From NCBI GenBank assembly GCA_964574215.1, contig CAZNLR010000009.1:1-64000 (forward strand): a DNA stretch of 64,000 bases, read 5' to 3'. The position numbers and the translations under genes are program-made. This document shows, in pieces, positions 8,720 through 17,673 of the stretch (the stretch's first letter is position 1; every line of letters begins with the position of its first letter). The notes below the pieces were generated by a model, which had not been told where the DNA came from, searched no databases, and saw only the letters and a list, made by a program, of their open reading frames with translations. This DNA comes from GCA-2725625 sp964574215. GTDB lineage: Bacteria > Pseudomonadota > Alphaproteobacteria > Rhodospirillales > UBA2165.

Positions 8720-9157
8720 TTACGAGACGAAAGTCGGGGGTGCGCGGGGATATCTTTGGCTTGGAAGTCCAAGGGAAATCAGTTCTGCCAGGCTGCTTCG
8801 GTCGTATACCTGTTTGGATTCACTCGATGGTGCTAGATCAATTTGCGCAATGGGTAAAAGGTTTACACCTAGAATTCTGGCCTGACAGAGGAGACAGAAT
8901 ACACAGGGCATTTCCGTGTTGCCGGGATTTTCTTGGTCTGCACCGCCTTGAATCTTAACAATACCGCCCGCAGCAGAACAAATGATCATCGGCGGCGTAT
9001 CGCCATCCGAAGACGCTGCCATTGCCGGGGCCGACAGGCCGCTGCCAAACTGAAAACCTAGCTGAAAGAGAATCGCCAGAATGGCCAAGACGGCGCTCCG
9101 CCGCCGCCGCTTTGCGGTCGGAAGTCGTTTTTTTGGAGCGTCAGAACGGTAAAACAC
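8720..9157 (-). CDS. DUF2946-like secreted Cys-rich protein
   Basis: 145 aa. An arginine-rich N-terminus and hydrophobic stretch (about residues 22-45) end in SAPAMA, a plausible signal-peptidase site. The mature region contains IICSAAGG, then PCVFCLLCQA, and the protein ends in a PRAPP motif. This arrangement matches small DUF2946 proteins that accompany copper genes in proteobacteria. The three clustered cysteines (CxxCxxC) are good metal-ligand candidates. It is upstream of the PCu(A)C gene on the same strand. The function is not established. Confidence 0.7.
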   Translation of the reverse strand: MFYRSDAPKKRLPTAKRRRRSAVLAILAILFQLGFQFGSGLSAPAMAASSDGDTPPMIICSAAGGIVKIQGGADQENPGNTEMPCVFCLLCQARILGVNLLPIAQIDLAPSSESKQVYDRSSLAELISLGLPSQRYPRAPPTFVS

Positions 9158-9246
9158 CTAATAAATAATCCTGCTTAACCTGTCGGCAATACGGATTGAT
9201 ATTAAAGTGCGACTGTTATCGTGAAAATGATAAATGTCAAATGAGA

Positions 9247-9687
9247 TCAGCCGGGAAAGACCATCTGGTAATCGATGACCCGCAACCGCCTGATAACGGT
9301 CAAAAGCAGGGAATGATAAAATCTTTCCTTAAATGATGGGTTTGTCGCGGCCATTTCCTCGACCATGTCATGGTCGACCGATTTTACTTTAACATCGCCT
9401 TTGGCGATCAAGGTGGCGCTGGCGCCGATGCCGTCAATAAACGACATTTCACCCACCGTATCTCCGGCGATCAGGGGATCGGTTAATTCCTTTTCCCTGC
9501 CGTCCTGAAGCAGACGCACCACTTTCACGCTACCGTCGAGGATGACCATAATGATGCCGGCGTCTTCGCCCTCTTTAATCAGTGTTTCCCCGTCTTGGAA
9601 ATCGACTACGCGGGCGTGCTCCATGACGAATTTAATCTCATCGTCGGTCAGTTCCTGAAAGGCTCTGTTAAATACTACCCGTGACAT
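9247..9687 (-). CDS. Stand-alone cyclic-nucleotide-binding domain protein
   Basis: 146 aa consisting almost only of a cNMP-binding beta-barrel: FQDGETLIKEGEDAGIIMVILDGSVKV near residues 30-60, then GDTVGEMSFIDG (the phosphate-binding-cassette position) and SATLIAKGDV. There is no Crp-type helix-turn-helix. The PBC lacks the usual R-(S/T)-A arginine (here GASATLI), so ligand specificity is uncertain. AAGAGGAAG precedes the ATG. It lies 57 nt downstream of the EAL gene on the same strand, which suggests a signalling pair. Confidence 0.85.
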   Translation of the reverse strand: MSRVVFNRAFQELTDDEIKFVMEHARVVDFQDGETLIKEGEDAGIIMVILDGSVKVVRLLQDGREKELTDPLIAGDTVGEMSFIDGIGASATLIAKGDVKVKSVDHDMVEEMAATNPSFKERFYHSLLLTVIRRLRVIDYQMVFPG

Positions 9688-9744
9688 ACATGCTTCCTCT
9701 TTTTCAATTGTTTTTGGTTGTACTGTCTGTTTTGTTTTCGATCC

Positions 9745-11415
9745 TTAGGCGGCCCCGACAAAATCGTCTTCAAAAGAGAAGGGGTCCCCGTCGGGTTTGC
9801 CGAAATACCAGCCTTGCCCGTAATCGATGCCGCAATAGAAAACCTGGTTGGATACATTTTTGTCCTCGACCATTTCCGCCACGGTTTGAATGCCGGAGGT
9901 GGTGCACATTTTGGCCATGGTACTCAGCAAATCCTTGCCCCGTTTGCTGGCGCAGGCGCGTCTAATGACGGGTCCATCGAATTTGACGATATCGACGTCC
10001 AGAGCATTCAGATAGTCGAAGCTGGCGGCGCCGGCCCCGAAATCATCCAGCGAGAATTTGAAGCCGATGTCGCGGAAGCTTTGGATCGTCGCATTCATCT
10101 GCTCGAGATTTTCGATCTCCGCGGATTCGGTCAGTTCGAACATTATTTTGCCCGACAAAGTGTCATCTTTCTTGAGCCGCTTGTGCAGTTTCTTTACAAA
10201 TTTGTCGTTGGATAGCGAGAGGCTCGATAGATTCACCGCGACGGACGGCATGGGCCCCCGAGTCCAGAAATCTGTGATCAAATTGATCGATTTGTCCAGT
10301 ACCGCTTCGTCAAAGTCGATGATCAGGCCGAGATTTTCAGCCAGGGTGATGATTTGAAATGTGGTCTTGGCCTTTTCGGGATCGCGGAACCGGCTGAGCG
10401 CTTCGAAATGATGTACCTTGCCGAGCCGCAAATCACAAATGGGCATAAAAACAAGATCGAAATCCTGGTCCTTGGTTACGTCCTTGATATATTTGACGCT
10501 CTGGACAGTGCCGTCCATCAGTTCTTCCAGCGAATCCGATAGCTTGTCGGTCGTCAGCTTTCCCTTGTTGGAAACAAATTGATCCATCGTATAAACCAGG
10601 GCCTTGGCGACCTGCTCCTCGGACATGTCGGCGCCATCTGCGTCCAGGGTGGTCGATTTTGTCTCCAGGCTTTGTCCTTCCGGTAAGAATTTGTCGGCAG
10701 CTTCTTCTATTTCCACGTTGACGACTTCGGGATCGATATCCTTGCCATGGACGTAACCGAAATTTTCGTCGTCGAGTTGTCCGGCCGTTTTGCCGCCGAA
10801 CGAATAGGACTTAAGGATTTCTCCAATCGACGACATGAGGCCGTGGCGGTCGCTGGCGCCCATGGTTTTGATCAGGTCTTTGACATTCCTGATGTTGACC
10901 ATTGTCATCTGGCCGCCGTCGTCGGTGTGTTCCGTCAATTGCTTCGCGGCTGCCTGACTGAACGATTCTTGGTCCATTAACGTGTGATCGGTGGCTTCCG
11001 ACGCAATTTCCTCGGCGACGAAATTCTCTTTGGCGGGTCCGATTTTCAAAGCCAGAAAATAATGATTATTGAACTCCTCGGCCTTGAATCCGGCCATGGT
11101 CGTAATAATACCGACGCCGTTCGAGCCCTTGATTTTGAGCACAGCATCATCAATGCGTCCGCCGTCTCCGCCGGCGTGGATAATGTCGGCGGCATTGGCG
11201 GCGTATTTATCGTCAACCAATTTCAGGAAGGAGGAACCCTTCAGTTCTTCCGGCGTCGTGCTGAACAGCATTTCAGTGGCGCCGGCGGAAAAAATAATGC
11301 TCAAATTTTCATCGAGTTCGAACAACAGGTCGGCGCGGCAGAACGCCAGTTTGATAAACACGTCCCGCTCTCTTTTGAGTGTTTTTTGGTCTGGACTGTT
11401 GGTCTGAGCCTGCAC
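9745..11415 (-). CDS. PAS-degenerate GGDEF-EAL domain protein
   Basis: I choose the GTG at 11415 (556 aa) because AGAGGA lies 9 nt upstream; the frame is open to 11616 but the extra N-terminus looks non-coding. A PAS-like domain occupies about residues 28-125. A middle region (about 170-225, LDDENFGYVHG) looks like a degenerate GGDEF domain. A C-terminal EAL domain runs from about 320 to 550 with FEALSRF, AVNLSSLSLS, FELTES, LDDFGAGAASFDYL and TVAEMVED. Most metal and catalytic acidic residues of c-di-GMP phosphodiesterases are kept. It probably hydrolyses or senses c-di-GMP in the cytoplasm. Confidence 0.82.
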   Translation of the reverse strand: MQAQTNSPDQKTLKRERDVFIKLAFCRADLLFELDENLSIIFSAGATEMLFSTTPEELKGSSFLKLVDDKYAANAADIIHAGGDGGRIDDAVLKIKGSNGVGIITTMAGFKAEEFNNHYFLALKIGPAKENFVAEEIASEATDHTLMDQESFSQAAAKQLTEHTDDGGQMTMVNIRNVKDLIKTMGASDRHGLMSSIGEILKSYSFGGKTAGQLDDENFGYVHGKDIDPEVVNVEIEEAADKFLPEGQSLETKSTTLDADGADMSEEQVAKALVYTMDQFVSNKGKLTTDKLSDSLEELMDGTVQSVKYIKDVTKDQDFDLVFMPICDLRLGKVHHFEALSRFRDPEKAKTTFQIITLAENLGLIIDFDEAVLDKSINLITDFWTRGPMPSVAVNLSSLSLSNDKFVKKLHKRLKKDDTLSGKIMFELTESAEIENLEQMNATIQSFRDIGFKFSLDDFGAGAASFDYLNALDVDIVKFDGPVIRRACASKRGKDLLSTMAKMCTTSGIQTVAEMVEDKNVSNQVFYCGIDYGQGWYFGKPDGDPFSFEDDFVGAA

Positions 11416-11634
11416 CGAAACTGATCCTCTTCGTCGCCAATACCTATTTGACGATAAAATAAGGTTGAAAGGCAAATATCTTATTAAAGAAACGGTAAAA
11501 ACAATCTGGGAAATCAAGATTTTATCATTTTTCACAACAACAAAATTTTGATCCGCACCCTTTTGCTTGCCTGAGGGGAAGGGGAGGCAATAAAGTGGCG
11601 GCAATCGATCCAACAATATTACAGGGATACATTA

Positions 11635-12798
11635 ATGTCCGCCGCTCCAGACGCTTTAATGCGAAAATTTCCGTCAATCGCCCATCTTGAGGGACGCGCC
11701 AAACGGCGAATTCCGAAATTTGCCTATGATTATCTGGCTGGTGGCGCCGGAGATGAAAGCGGCTTGTCGCGGAACCGGCTGGCATTTGATGATATCCGGT
11801 TCGTACCCGACTATCTGGAACCTATTGATGAGCCGGATTTGTCGATCAATGTAATGGGGCAAAAATACAGTCTCCCTTTCGGCGTGGCGCCGATTGGTCT
11901 GGGTGGGATGATCTGGCCAAAGGTGGCCGAATATTTGGCCGCCTCATCTAAAAAGGCGGATATGCCGTTTTGTATCAGCACCGTGGCGACCAGCAGCATA
12001 GAAAAAGTTGCCCGGCATTGCGGTGATGTGGGCTGGTTTCAGCTTTATCCCTTTAGGGAGCAGGAACAAGAACGCCATCTTTTGGACCGGGCAAAAGACG
12101 CTGGCTACAAAACCTTAATAGTCACCGTGGATATTCCGGTCGGCGGCCGCCGGTTAAGAGACCTGCAAAATGGTCTATCGGTGCCGCCGCGTATGGGGTT
12201 CAACACCTTTTTCCAATCGGCGCTTTGTCCCCAGTGGTCACTAAGAACATTGGCCAACGGGATTCCCCGTTTCGAAACGTTGATGCCCTACTCGGGTGAA
12301 AAGTCGAATTTAAAAAGCGTCGCGCAATATATTCAGACCGTTATGTCGGGCAAGGTGACATGGCAACATCTCTCAGATATACGTGAATATTGGAAGGGTC
12401 CGGTTGTTGTGAAAGGTGTGCTGAGCCTGGCGGATGCCAAAAAATGTCAGGAAATCGGCGTGGATGGTCTCATCCTGTCCAATCACGGTGGGCGGCAGTT
12501 AGAGGCTGCGGTGTCGCCGCTGGAAATTTTGCCGGTGATGAAACAGGACGTCGGGAATAAAATGTCGCTGATGCTGGATAGCGGCATAAGGACCGGCGTC
12601 GATGTGGCGCGGGCTTATGCCTTAGGCGCGGATTTCGTGTTCCTGGGACGTGCGTTTATGCTGGCAGTGGCGGCCTTGGGCGAAGCGGGAGCGGATCACG
12701 CTGTTAATATTCTTAAGGCCGATCTCGTCCAGGCCATGCACCAGTTGGGATGCCGCACCATGGCCGATTTTGAACACTGTTTGTACAAGGCGAAGTAG
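11635..12798 (+). CDS. FMN-dependent alpha-hydroxyacid dehydrogenase/oxidase
   Basis: 387 aa, standard length. Motifs in order: YDYLAGGAGDE near the N-terminus, TVDIPVGGRRLRD, the catalytic SNHGGRQL (active-site His and substrate-binding Arg), and the phosphate-binding DSGIRTGVDVARA followed by GADFVFLGRAF. Family members oxidise L-lactate, glycolate, mandelate or related 2-hydroxyacids to 2-oxoacids. It is the first gene of an operon in which the next start follows its stop by only 2 nt (IlvD-type dehydratase). The substrate may be a 2-hydroxyacid with a branched or sugar-derived skeleton. Confidence 0.92.
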   Translation: MSAAPDALMRKFPSIAHLEGRAKRRIPKFAYDYLAGGAGDESGLSRNRLAFDDIRFVPDYLEPIDEPDLSINVMGQKYSLPFGVAPIGLGGMIWPKVAEYLAASSKKADMPFCISTVATSSIEKVARHCGDVGWFQLYPFREQEQERHLLDRAKDAGYKTLIVTVDIPVGGRRLRDLQNGLSVPPRMGFNTFFQSALCPQWSLRTLANGIPRFETLMPYSGEKSNLKSVAQYIQTVMSGKVTWQHLSDIREYWKGPVVVKGVLSLADAKKCQEIGVDGLILSNHGGRQLEAAVSPLEILPVMKQDVGNKMSLMLDSGIRTGVDVARAYALGADFVFLGRAFMLAVAALGEAGADHAVNILKADLVQAMHQLGCRTMADFEHCLYKAK

Positions 12799-12800
12799 AA

Positions 12801-14513
12801 ATGACCGATAGCAAAAAGCCGCTTCATTCCCGCGTGACCGTCGAGGGGTTGGACCGAACGCCCCACCGGGCTTTCCTGCGGGGCATGGGGCTGGGAGACG
12901 AAGCCATTGCCAAACCCTTCATCGGCGTGGTCTCCACGTCCGGCGAAACCACACCCTGTGTGATGAATTTGGCGCCCCAGGCAGCAGCGGCCAAGGCGGG
13001 GGTGGCGGAAGCAGGCGGCACACCCCGGGAATTCACCACCATTTCGGTTTCCGATGGTCTGTCCATGAACCACCAGGGCATGAAGTTCTCATTGATATCC
13101 CGTGAGGTTATTGCCGACAGCGTGGAATTGGTGGTCAGGGGGCACGCCTATGACGGCGTCGTAGGGTTCGGCGGCTGCGATAAGAACCTGCCCGGCATCA
13201 TGATGGGAATGGTGCGCTGTAACGTGCCGTCGGTATTCATCTATGGCGGTAGCGCCTTGCCTGGCAACTGGCGCGGTAAAGAGGTCAGCGTTCTCGACGC
13301 CTATGAGGCGGTCGGCGCGGTAATGACCAATGAGATGGCAGAGGATGAGTTGGATGAGCTGGAGCGTGCCTGCCTCCCGACCACGGGCGCTTGCGCCGGT
13401 CAGTTTACCGCCAACACCATGGGCATGGTTTCGGAAGCGCTTGGCCTGGCGCCGCTGGGGTCGTCCATGATCCCGGGCGTCTATGAGGACCGGCTGGATC
13501 TGGCCCGGAAGGCGGGCGATATCGTCATGAAAGGGGTGCTCGGGGACGGGCCGCTGCCCCGTGACCTAATTACCCGAGAAAGCCTTGAAAACGCATCCGC
13601 CATTGTCGCGGCAACCGGCGGCTCCACCAATGCCGCGCTGCATATCCCGGCCATCGCCCACGAAGCCGGTATTCGCTTTACCTTGGACGATGTGGAAGCC
13701 ATTTTCGATCGGACGCCTTTGATCGCCAGTCTCAGACCCGGTGGCCTTTATCACGCCAAGGACGTCTACGAAAAAGGCGGGGTGCCGGTGATCCTGAAAG
13801 AGCTGTTGCGTGGCGGGCATATTCACGGCGGTTGTCTGACGGTTAGCGGCGAAAAACTGTCGGATGCCTTGTCTGATGTGCCATCACCGGATGGGCAAGT
13901 CATGCTGAAAACCGAGGATGCTTTATCACCAACCGGCGGCGTGGCGGTTCTTAAAGGCAATCTGTGTCCTGACGGGGCGCTGCTTAAAGTCGCCGGGCTT
14001 AAGAACCTGGTGCATGAAGGACCGGCTTTGGTGTTCGAGAACGAAGAGGAATGTATGGCGGTGATCAAAGACCGTTCCTATGAAGAGGGTGCGGTTATCG
14101 TTATCCGCAACGAAGGCCCCAAAGGAGGCCCCGGGATGCGGGAAATGCTGGGGGTGACGGCCTTGATCTACGGCCAGGGCATGGGGGAGAAAGTTGCGCT
14201 CCTGACCGATGGCCGCTTTTCCGGCGCGACGCGGGGCATGTGCATTGGGTACGCTTCGCCCGAAGCGGCGGCCGGCGGCGCCATCGGTTTGATCAAAAGC
14301 GGCGATGTCATTCGCATCGACGGCGGCACTCGAACCATTGACGTGAAACTATCCGACGATGAACTGGCCGAACGGCGGAAAGAATGGATCCCGCCGGACC
14401 AGACCAAGCTGGCCGGTGCACTCCAGAAATACGCCGCCACCGTCGGTCCGGCTAATCTGGGGGCCGTCACCCATGCCGGCAATGTCCAATGGGAGGTGGA
14501 AGAACCGAATTGA
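12801..14513 (+). CDS. IlvD/Edd family dehydratase
   Basis: 570 aa. Fe-S cluster cysteine contexts are GCDKNLPGIMMGM and LPTTGACAGQFTANTM; VSDGLSMNHQGMKFSL and GGSTNAALHIPAI are further signatures. The family includes dihydroxyacid dehydratase (branched-chain amino acids), 6-phosphogluconate dehydratase and pentonate/hexonate dehydratases. Context with a 2-hydroxyacid oxidase and a 3-hydroxyisobutyrate dehydrogenase favours a catabolic sugar-acid or branched-acid role, but anabolic IlvD cannot be excluded. It starts 2 nt after the previous stop, so translation is probably coupled. Confidence 0.9.
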   Translation: MTDSKKPLHSRVTVEGLDRTPHRAFLRGMGLGDEAIAKPFIGVVSTSGETTPCVMNLAPQAAAAKAGVAEAGGTPREFTTISVSDGLSMNHQGMKFSLISREVIADSVELVVRGHAYDGVVGFGGCDKNLPGIMMGMVRCNVPSVFIYGGSALPGNWRGKEVSVLDAYEAVGAVMTNEMAEDELDELERACLPTTGACAGQFTANTMGMVSEALGLAPLGSSMIPGVYEDRLDLARKAGDIVMKGVLGDGPLPRDLITRESLENASAIVAATGGSTNAALHIPAIAHEAGIRFTLDDVEAIFDRTPLIASLRPGGLYHAKDVYEKGGVPVILKELLRGGHIHGGCLTVSGEKLSDALSDVPSPDGQVMLKTEDALSPTGGVAVLKGNLCPDGALLKVAGLKNLVHEGPALVFENEEECMAVIKDRSYEEGAVIVIRNEGPKGGPGMREMLGVTALIYGQGMGEKVALLTDGRFSGATRGMCIGYASPEAAAGGAIGLIKSGDVIRIDGGTRTIDVKLSDDELAERRKEWIPPDQTKLAGALQKYAATVGPANLGAVTHAGNVQWEVEEPN

Positions 14514-15400
14514 GTACGTCTAAGCCCAAGTTGGGATATGTGGGGTTGGGACTGATGGGTGGTCCCATGGCGGGAAGGTTATTGGATGCCGGTTACCATT
14601 TAACTGTCTGGAATAGGACAAGGCACAAGCTGGAGCCGTATGTGGCGCAGGGTGCGGTAGAAGCAGCAAGCCCGGCTGAAGTCGCCGCCAATTCCGACAT
14701 CGTTTTGATGTGCCTGACCGATGCGAAAGCCGTGGAGATCGTCGTCTTTGGTGAAAACGGCGTGGCCAGCGGGGCGGAAGCGGACAAGCTAGTCGCGGAT
14801 TTTTCCAGCATGCGTCCAGACACAACCCGGGAACTTGGGGCGCGCCTCAAAGAAGAAACCGGTATGGGCTGGGTCGATGCGCCTGTTTCCGGCGGCGTCA
14901 AGGGTGTGGAAGAGGGAACTCTGGCAATTTTTGCCGGCGGCGATGAAGGCGACGTAGAACGTGTTCGGCCGATTGCCGCCAATTTCAGCCAGCGCTTTAC
15001 CCATATGGGGCCGTCCGGGACCGGTCAGATGACCAAGCTGTGCAATCAGGTGATAGTTGGCAGTTGTATCGCCACCATCGCCGAAGCCGTCAGCCTTGCC
15101 GAGAAAACTGGGGTCGACGCCAAGCTGCTGACCGAAGCACTCAAAGGCGGGTGGGCGGATTCACAGCCTTTTCAGATTTTGGCGCCCCGATTTGCCGAGC
15201 GGCAAACCGAACCGGTGCTGGGCGAAGTGCACACAATGCTCAAGGATCTGGATACGGCGGTCGAATTTGGTATGAACAATGTTGCACCGCTGCCGATGAC
15301 CGGACTGGCCGCGGAGACATTGCGCAAAGTCGTGGCCGACGGTTTCGCCGATGAAGATATCGGCGCAATTATGACCCTGTTCGACAAAAAAGGGGATTGA
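14510..15400 (+). CDS. 3-hydroxyisobutyrate dehydrogenase family oxidoreductase
   Basis: 296 aa from the TTG at 14510, which overlaps the upstream stop (TTGA) and has GGGAGGTGG about 10 nt before it; an ATG at 14489 would place that ribosome-binding site inside the gene. The N-terminal Rossmann motif GLGLMGGPMA, substrate-binding DAPVSGG, and GTGQMTKLCNQ with the catalytic Lys are all present. Members include 3-hydroxyisobutyrate dehydrogenase, tartronate semialdehyde reductase and other beta-hydroxyacid dehydrogenases. It follows the dehydratase in the same operon and may act on its product. Confidence 0.92.
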   Translation: MSTSKPKLGYVGLGLMGGPMAGRLLDAGYHLTVWNRTRHKLEPYVAQGAVEAASPAEVAANSDIVLMCLTDAKAVEIVVFGENGVASGAEADKLVADFSSMRPDTTRELGARLKEETGMGWVDAPVSGGVKGVEEGTLAIFAGGDEGDVERVRPIAANFSQRFTHMGPSGTGQMTKLCNQVIVGSCIATIAEAVSLAEKTGVDAKLLTEALKGGWADSQPFQILAPRFAERQTEPVLGEVHTMLKDLDTAVEFGMNNVAPLPMTGLAAETLRKVVADGFADEDIGAIMTLFDKKGD

Positions 15401-15402
15401 GA

Positions 15403-16086
15403 ATGGGCGGAAAGCTGGAAAATGTCGAAGCTTGCGTGTTCGATGCCTACGGGACCTTGTTTGATGTGGCGGCGGCGGCGTCTCATTGCCGGGACGATCT
15501 TGGTGACAAATGGGAACCCTTGGCCGACCTTTGGCGCACCAAGCAACTCAACTACACATGGCTTCGCAGCCTAATGGGGGAATATACCGATTTCTGGAAC
15601 GTCACCGGAGACGCACTGGATTTCGCGATGGATACTTTGGAGATTGATGATCAAGCACTGCGGGATAAGTTGCTGGCGCTCTACAAAGAATTGGACGCTT
15701 ACCCGGAAGTTAGTGATGTCCTTGGAAAATTAAAAGGGCAGGGGATAACCACCGCTATCCTGTCGAATGGTTCAGAAGATATGTTGGAAGCGGCGGTCAC
15801 AAGCGCCGGGATCGCCAATCTGCTGGATGATGTTATTTCGGTGAACAGTTTGAATATCTACAAGCCGCATCCGTTGGTATATCAGTTGGCGGTTACCGGT
15901 CTGGGCATCGAAAAAGAACGCATCTGTTTCATGTCGTCAAACGCCTGGGATGTTGCCGGAGCGGCTAATTTCGGCTTTCAAGTGGTCTGGGTGAACCGCT
16001 TCGGTCAAAGCACCGAACGATTGCCGGGAACGCCGATGCATACCATCGGCGACTTGTCCAAACTACCGCCTTTACTCGGCGTTTAG
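15403..16086 (+). CDS. HAD-family L-2-haloacid dehalogenase
   Basis: 227 aa from the ATG at 15403, two nucleotides after the previous stop. HAD motif I is FDAYGTLFD with the nucleophilic Asp; motif II is LSNGSEDM; motif III has the Lys in YKPHPLVYQLA; motif IV is SSNAWDVAGA. The FDAYGTL, SSNAWD and YKPxPxVY combination is that of type II haloacid dehalogenases (L-2-haloacid to D-2-hydroxyacid). A 2-hydroxyacid product would be a natural substrate for the FMN enzyme at the head of this operon. Its 3' end overlaps the convergent glycosyltransferase gene by 15 nt. Confidence 0.88.
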   Translation: MGGKLENVEACVFDAYGTLFDVAAAASHCRDDLGDKWEPLADLWRTKQLNYTWLRSLMGEYTDFWNVTGDALDFAMDTLEIDDQALRDKLLALYKELDAYPEVSDVLGKLKGQGITTAILSNGSEDMLEAAVTSAGIANLLDDVISVNSLNIYKPHPLVYQLAVTGLGIEKERICFMSSNAWDVAGAANFGFQVVWVNRFGQSTERLPGTPMHTIGDLSKLPPLLGV

Positions 16087-17574
16087 ACTCGTTTCTTCCC
16101 GCGCTTTTTCTTCGGCCTGCTCAAGCAGCCAGGCGAGGGACGGCCTGGCCTTCAAGCGGAATAGAATTTGATAGGAAAAAAGGCCCTTGGAAAACCAAAT
16201 GAGAATTCGATTGAGCCATGACAGGAATTTCGCCAACCAGTTATTTCCGATGGCCAGGGCGTAGGGCGCTGGAATTCCCTGTACTTCAAGTATGTCGAAG
16301 CTGCGGTTCTCAAACAGCTTTCTGAAGGTCGAAAAGGTAAACAGGCGCTTGTGATCCAGATCCAGGATACCCCGCTTGCCGTAATTGAAGCTTCCCAAGG
16401 CCAACATGGCCCGGATCAAAAAAAATGCCACGTTTCCGGTCGTAACGATCAGTTCCGTATCCCGGCTGGTCTGAGTTTTCATATACAGCTGTTCGACGAA
16501 TTCTTCCGGCATTTTCATATGTTCGATGACGTCCAGCAATAGAATATAGTTGTAGTCGCCGATGTCACCGGGCAATCCATCCTTGTCCAGGTCGCCTTGT
16601 ATAAAGGCTACCATCGATGTGCCGTCCGTCGGCGGTTTGGCATCCAAGCCGGTGACCCGGCATCCCTTCGCCGTCAGGGCGTTGGCCATAACTCCCGGCC
16701 CGCAACCAACATCTAATATGTCACTGTTTCCGGCTACAAGATCGACTGCCCGGGTGTGGGAGCTATCGAAGTCGAATTTCGGGTGATAGGGCGAAGCACT
16801 TAGTTCGTCCGGTCTTACGTCATACTTGCGCTGGTAAAATATCCCCAGCTTTTGAAAAGGAACCAATGAGGTGACTTTGAACACGTCCTTGGCGTATTTC
16901 AGTCCATCGACATTGCAGATTTCATCGCCGTAATAGGTAGGTATCGGCAGTTCCTCAATTTTCTTGTCAGCCAACAGAAGCTGAATGATGATTTCCGTGT
17001 CAAAATGGAAATCGTTGGTGTTCAGGTGGAAGGGAATGTGCCTGAGAGCATCTACCCTGTAGATACGGTAGCCCGAATGAAATTCAGTAAGGTTGGCTTT
17101 GAGAACGGCGTTCTGAAAAAAGGTGAGTATCTTATTACCGACGAATTTGTAGAGCGGCATACCGCCTTTTAGGGCGCCGCCCCGATCCATCATGCGCGAC
17201 CCGAAGACGGCGTCGGTTTCTCCGTCGATGGCGGGTTTCAGCAATTCCGGAAGTTTCTCCGGTGCGTATTGTCCGTCACCATGGACCAAAGCAACCACAT
17301 CGAAATCGTTTTCCATGGCATAGAAAAATCCAATTTTCTGATTGCCGCCATAGCCCTGATTGATGGGGTTCTTAAGGACCGTCAATTTGAACGGAAACTT
17401 GTCAGCCTTTGCCACTTCCTCCGATTGGCGGAATGTATCATCGCCCGACGCATCATCAATGATCAGCACTTCAGTGTTGTACTGGCCTAATTCGTCGGGA
17501 ATACGGCCCAGGACCTCTTGAATGGTTTTTTCATGATTGTAGGCGACGATGAATATCAGAACGCTTTTGGTCAT
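16072..17574 (-). CDS. Glycosyltransferase family 2-methyltransferase fusion
   Basis: 500 aa from the ATG at 17574. Residues 1 to about 230 are a DPMS-like GT2 domain (IFIVAYNHEKTI, LIIDDASGDDT, LVHGDGQYAPE, GSRMMD); about 275-430 is a SAM methyltransferase with LDVGCGPGVMANAL and LLLDVIEHM. The C-terminal 60 residues look amphipathic and may contact the membrane. It probably transfers a sugar to polyprenyl phosphate or a lipid-linked acceptor and methylates a glycan or lipid. The start overlaps the stop of a short upstream frame (ATGA), which suggests translational coupling. Confidence 0.85.
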   Translation of the reverse strand: MTKSVLIFIVAYNHEKTIQEVLGRIPDELGQYNTEVLIIDDASGDDTFRQSEEVAKADKFPFKLTVLKNPINQGYGGNQKIGFFYAMENDFDVVALVHGDGQYAPEKLPELLKPAIDGETDAVFGSRMMDRGGALKGGMPLYKFVGNKILTFFQNAVLKANLTEFHSGYRIYRVDALRHIPFHLNTNDFHFDTEIIIQLLLADKKIEELPIPTYYGDEICNVDGLKYAKDVFKVTSLVPFQKLGIFYQRKYDVRPDELSASPYHPKFDFDSSHTRAVDLVAGNSDILDVGCGPGVMANALTAKGCRVTGLDAKPPTDGTSMVAFIQGDLDKDGLPGDIGDYNYILLLDVIEHMKMPEEFVEQLYMKTQTSRDTELIVTTGNVAFFLIRAMLALGSFNYGKRGILDLDHKRLFTFSTFRKLFENRSFDILEVQGIPAPYALAIGNNWLAKFLSWLNRILIWFSKGLFSYQILFRLKARPSLAWLLEQAEEKAREETSLNAE

Positions 17575-17636
17575 ACCATCTGATCCATGATGCGGGAGAG
17601 GTCGTCTTGCCATTTCATCGGTTCAAGGTCGAACAT
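17571..17636 (-). pseudogene. Short frame ending in ATGA overlap, possible remnant or leader
   Basis: A 21-codon frame from ATG 17636 ends in TGA overlapping the glycosyltransferase start. The same frame is open further upstream for about 17 codons without a good start, until a stop inside the 3' end of the RmlC gene. The residues (EWRKMF, then KWQDDLSRI) resemble the C-terminus of a sugar-nucleotide reductase or epimerase, so it may be the tail of a gene lost between rmlC and the transferase. It could equally be a coupling leader peptide. Confidence 0.25.
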
Positions 17637-17673
17637 TTTCCGCCATTCTTGCTGAATAACTGAATACTCGTTG

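Noticed and set aside
11416..11616. In-frame N-terminal extension of the EAL gene
   Set aside because: The extension has no family similarity and would remove the AGAGGA site before the GTG at 11415.
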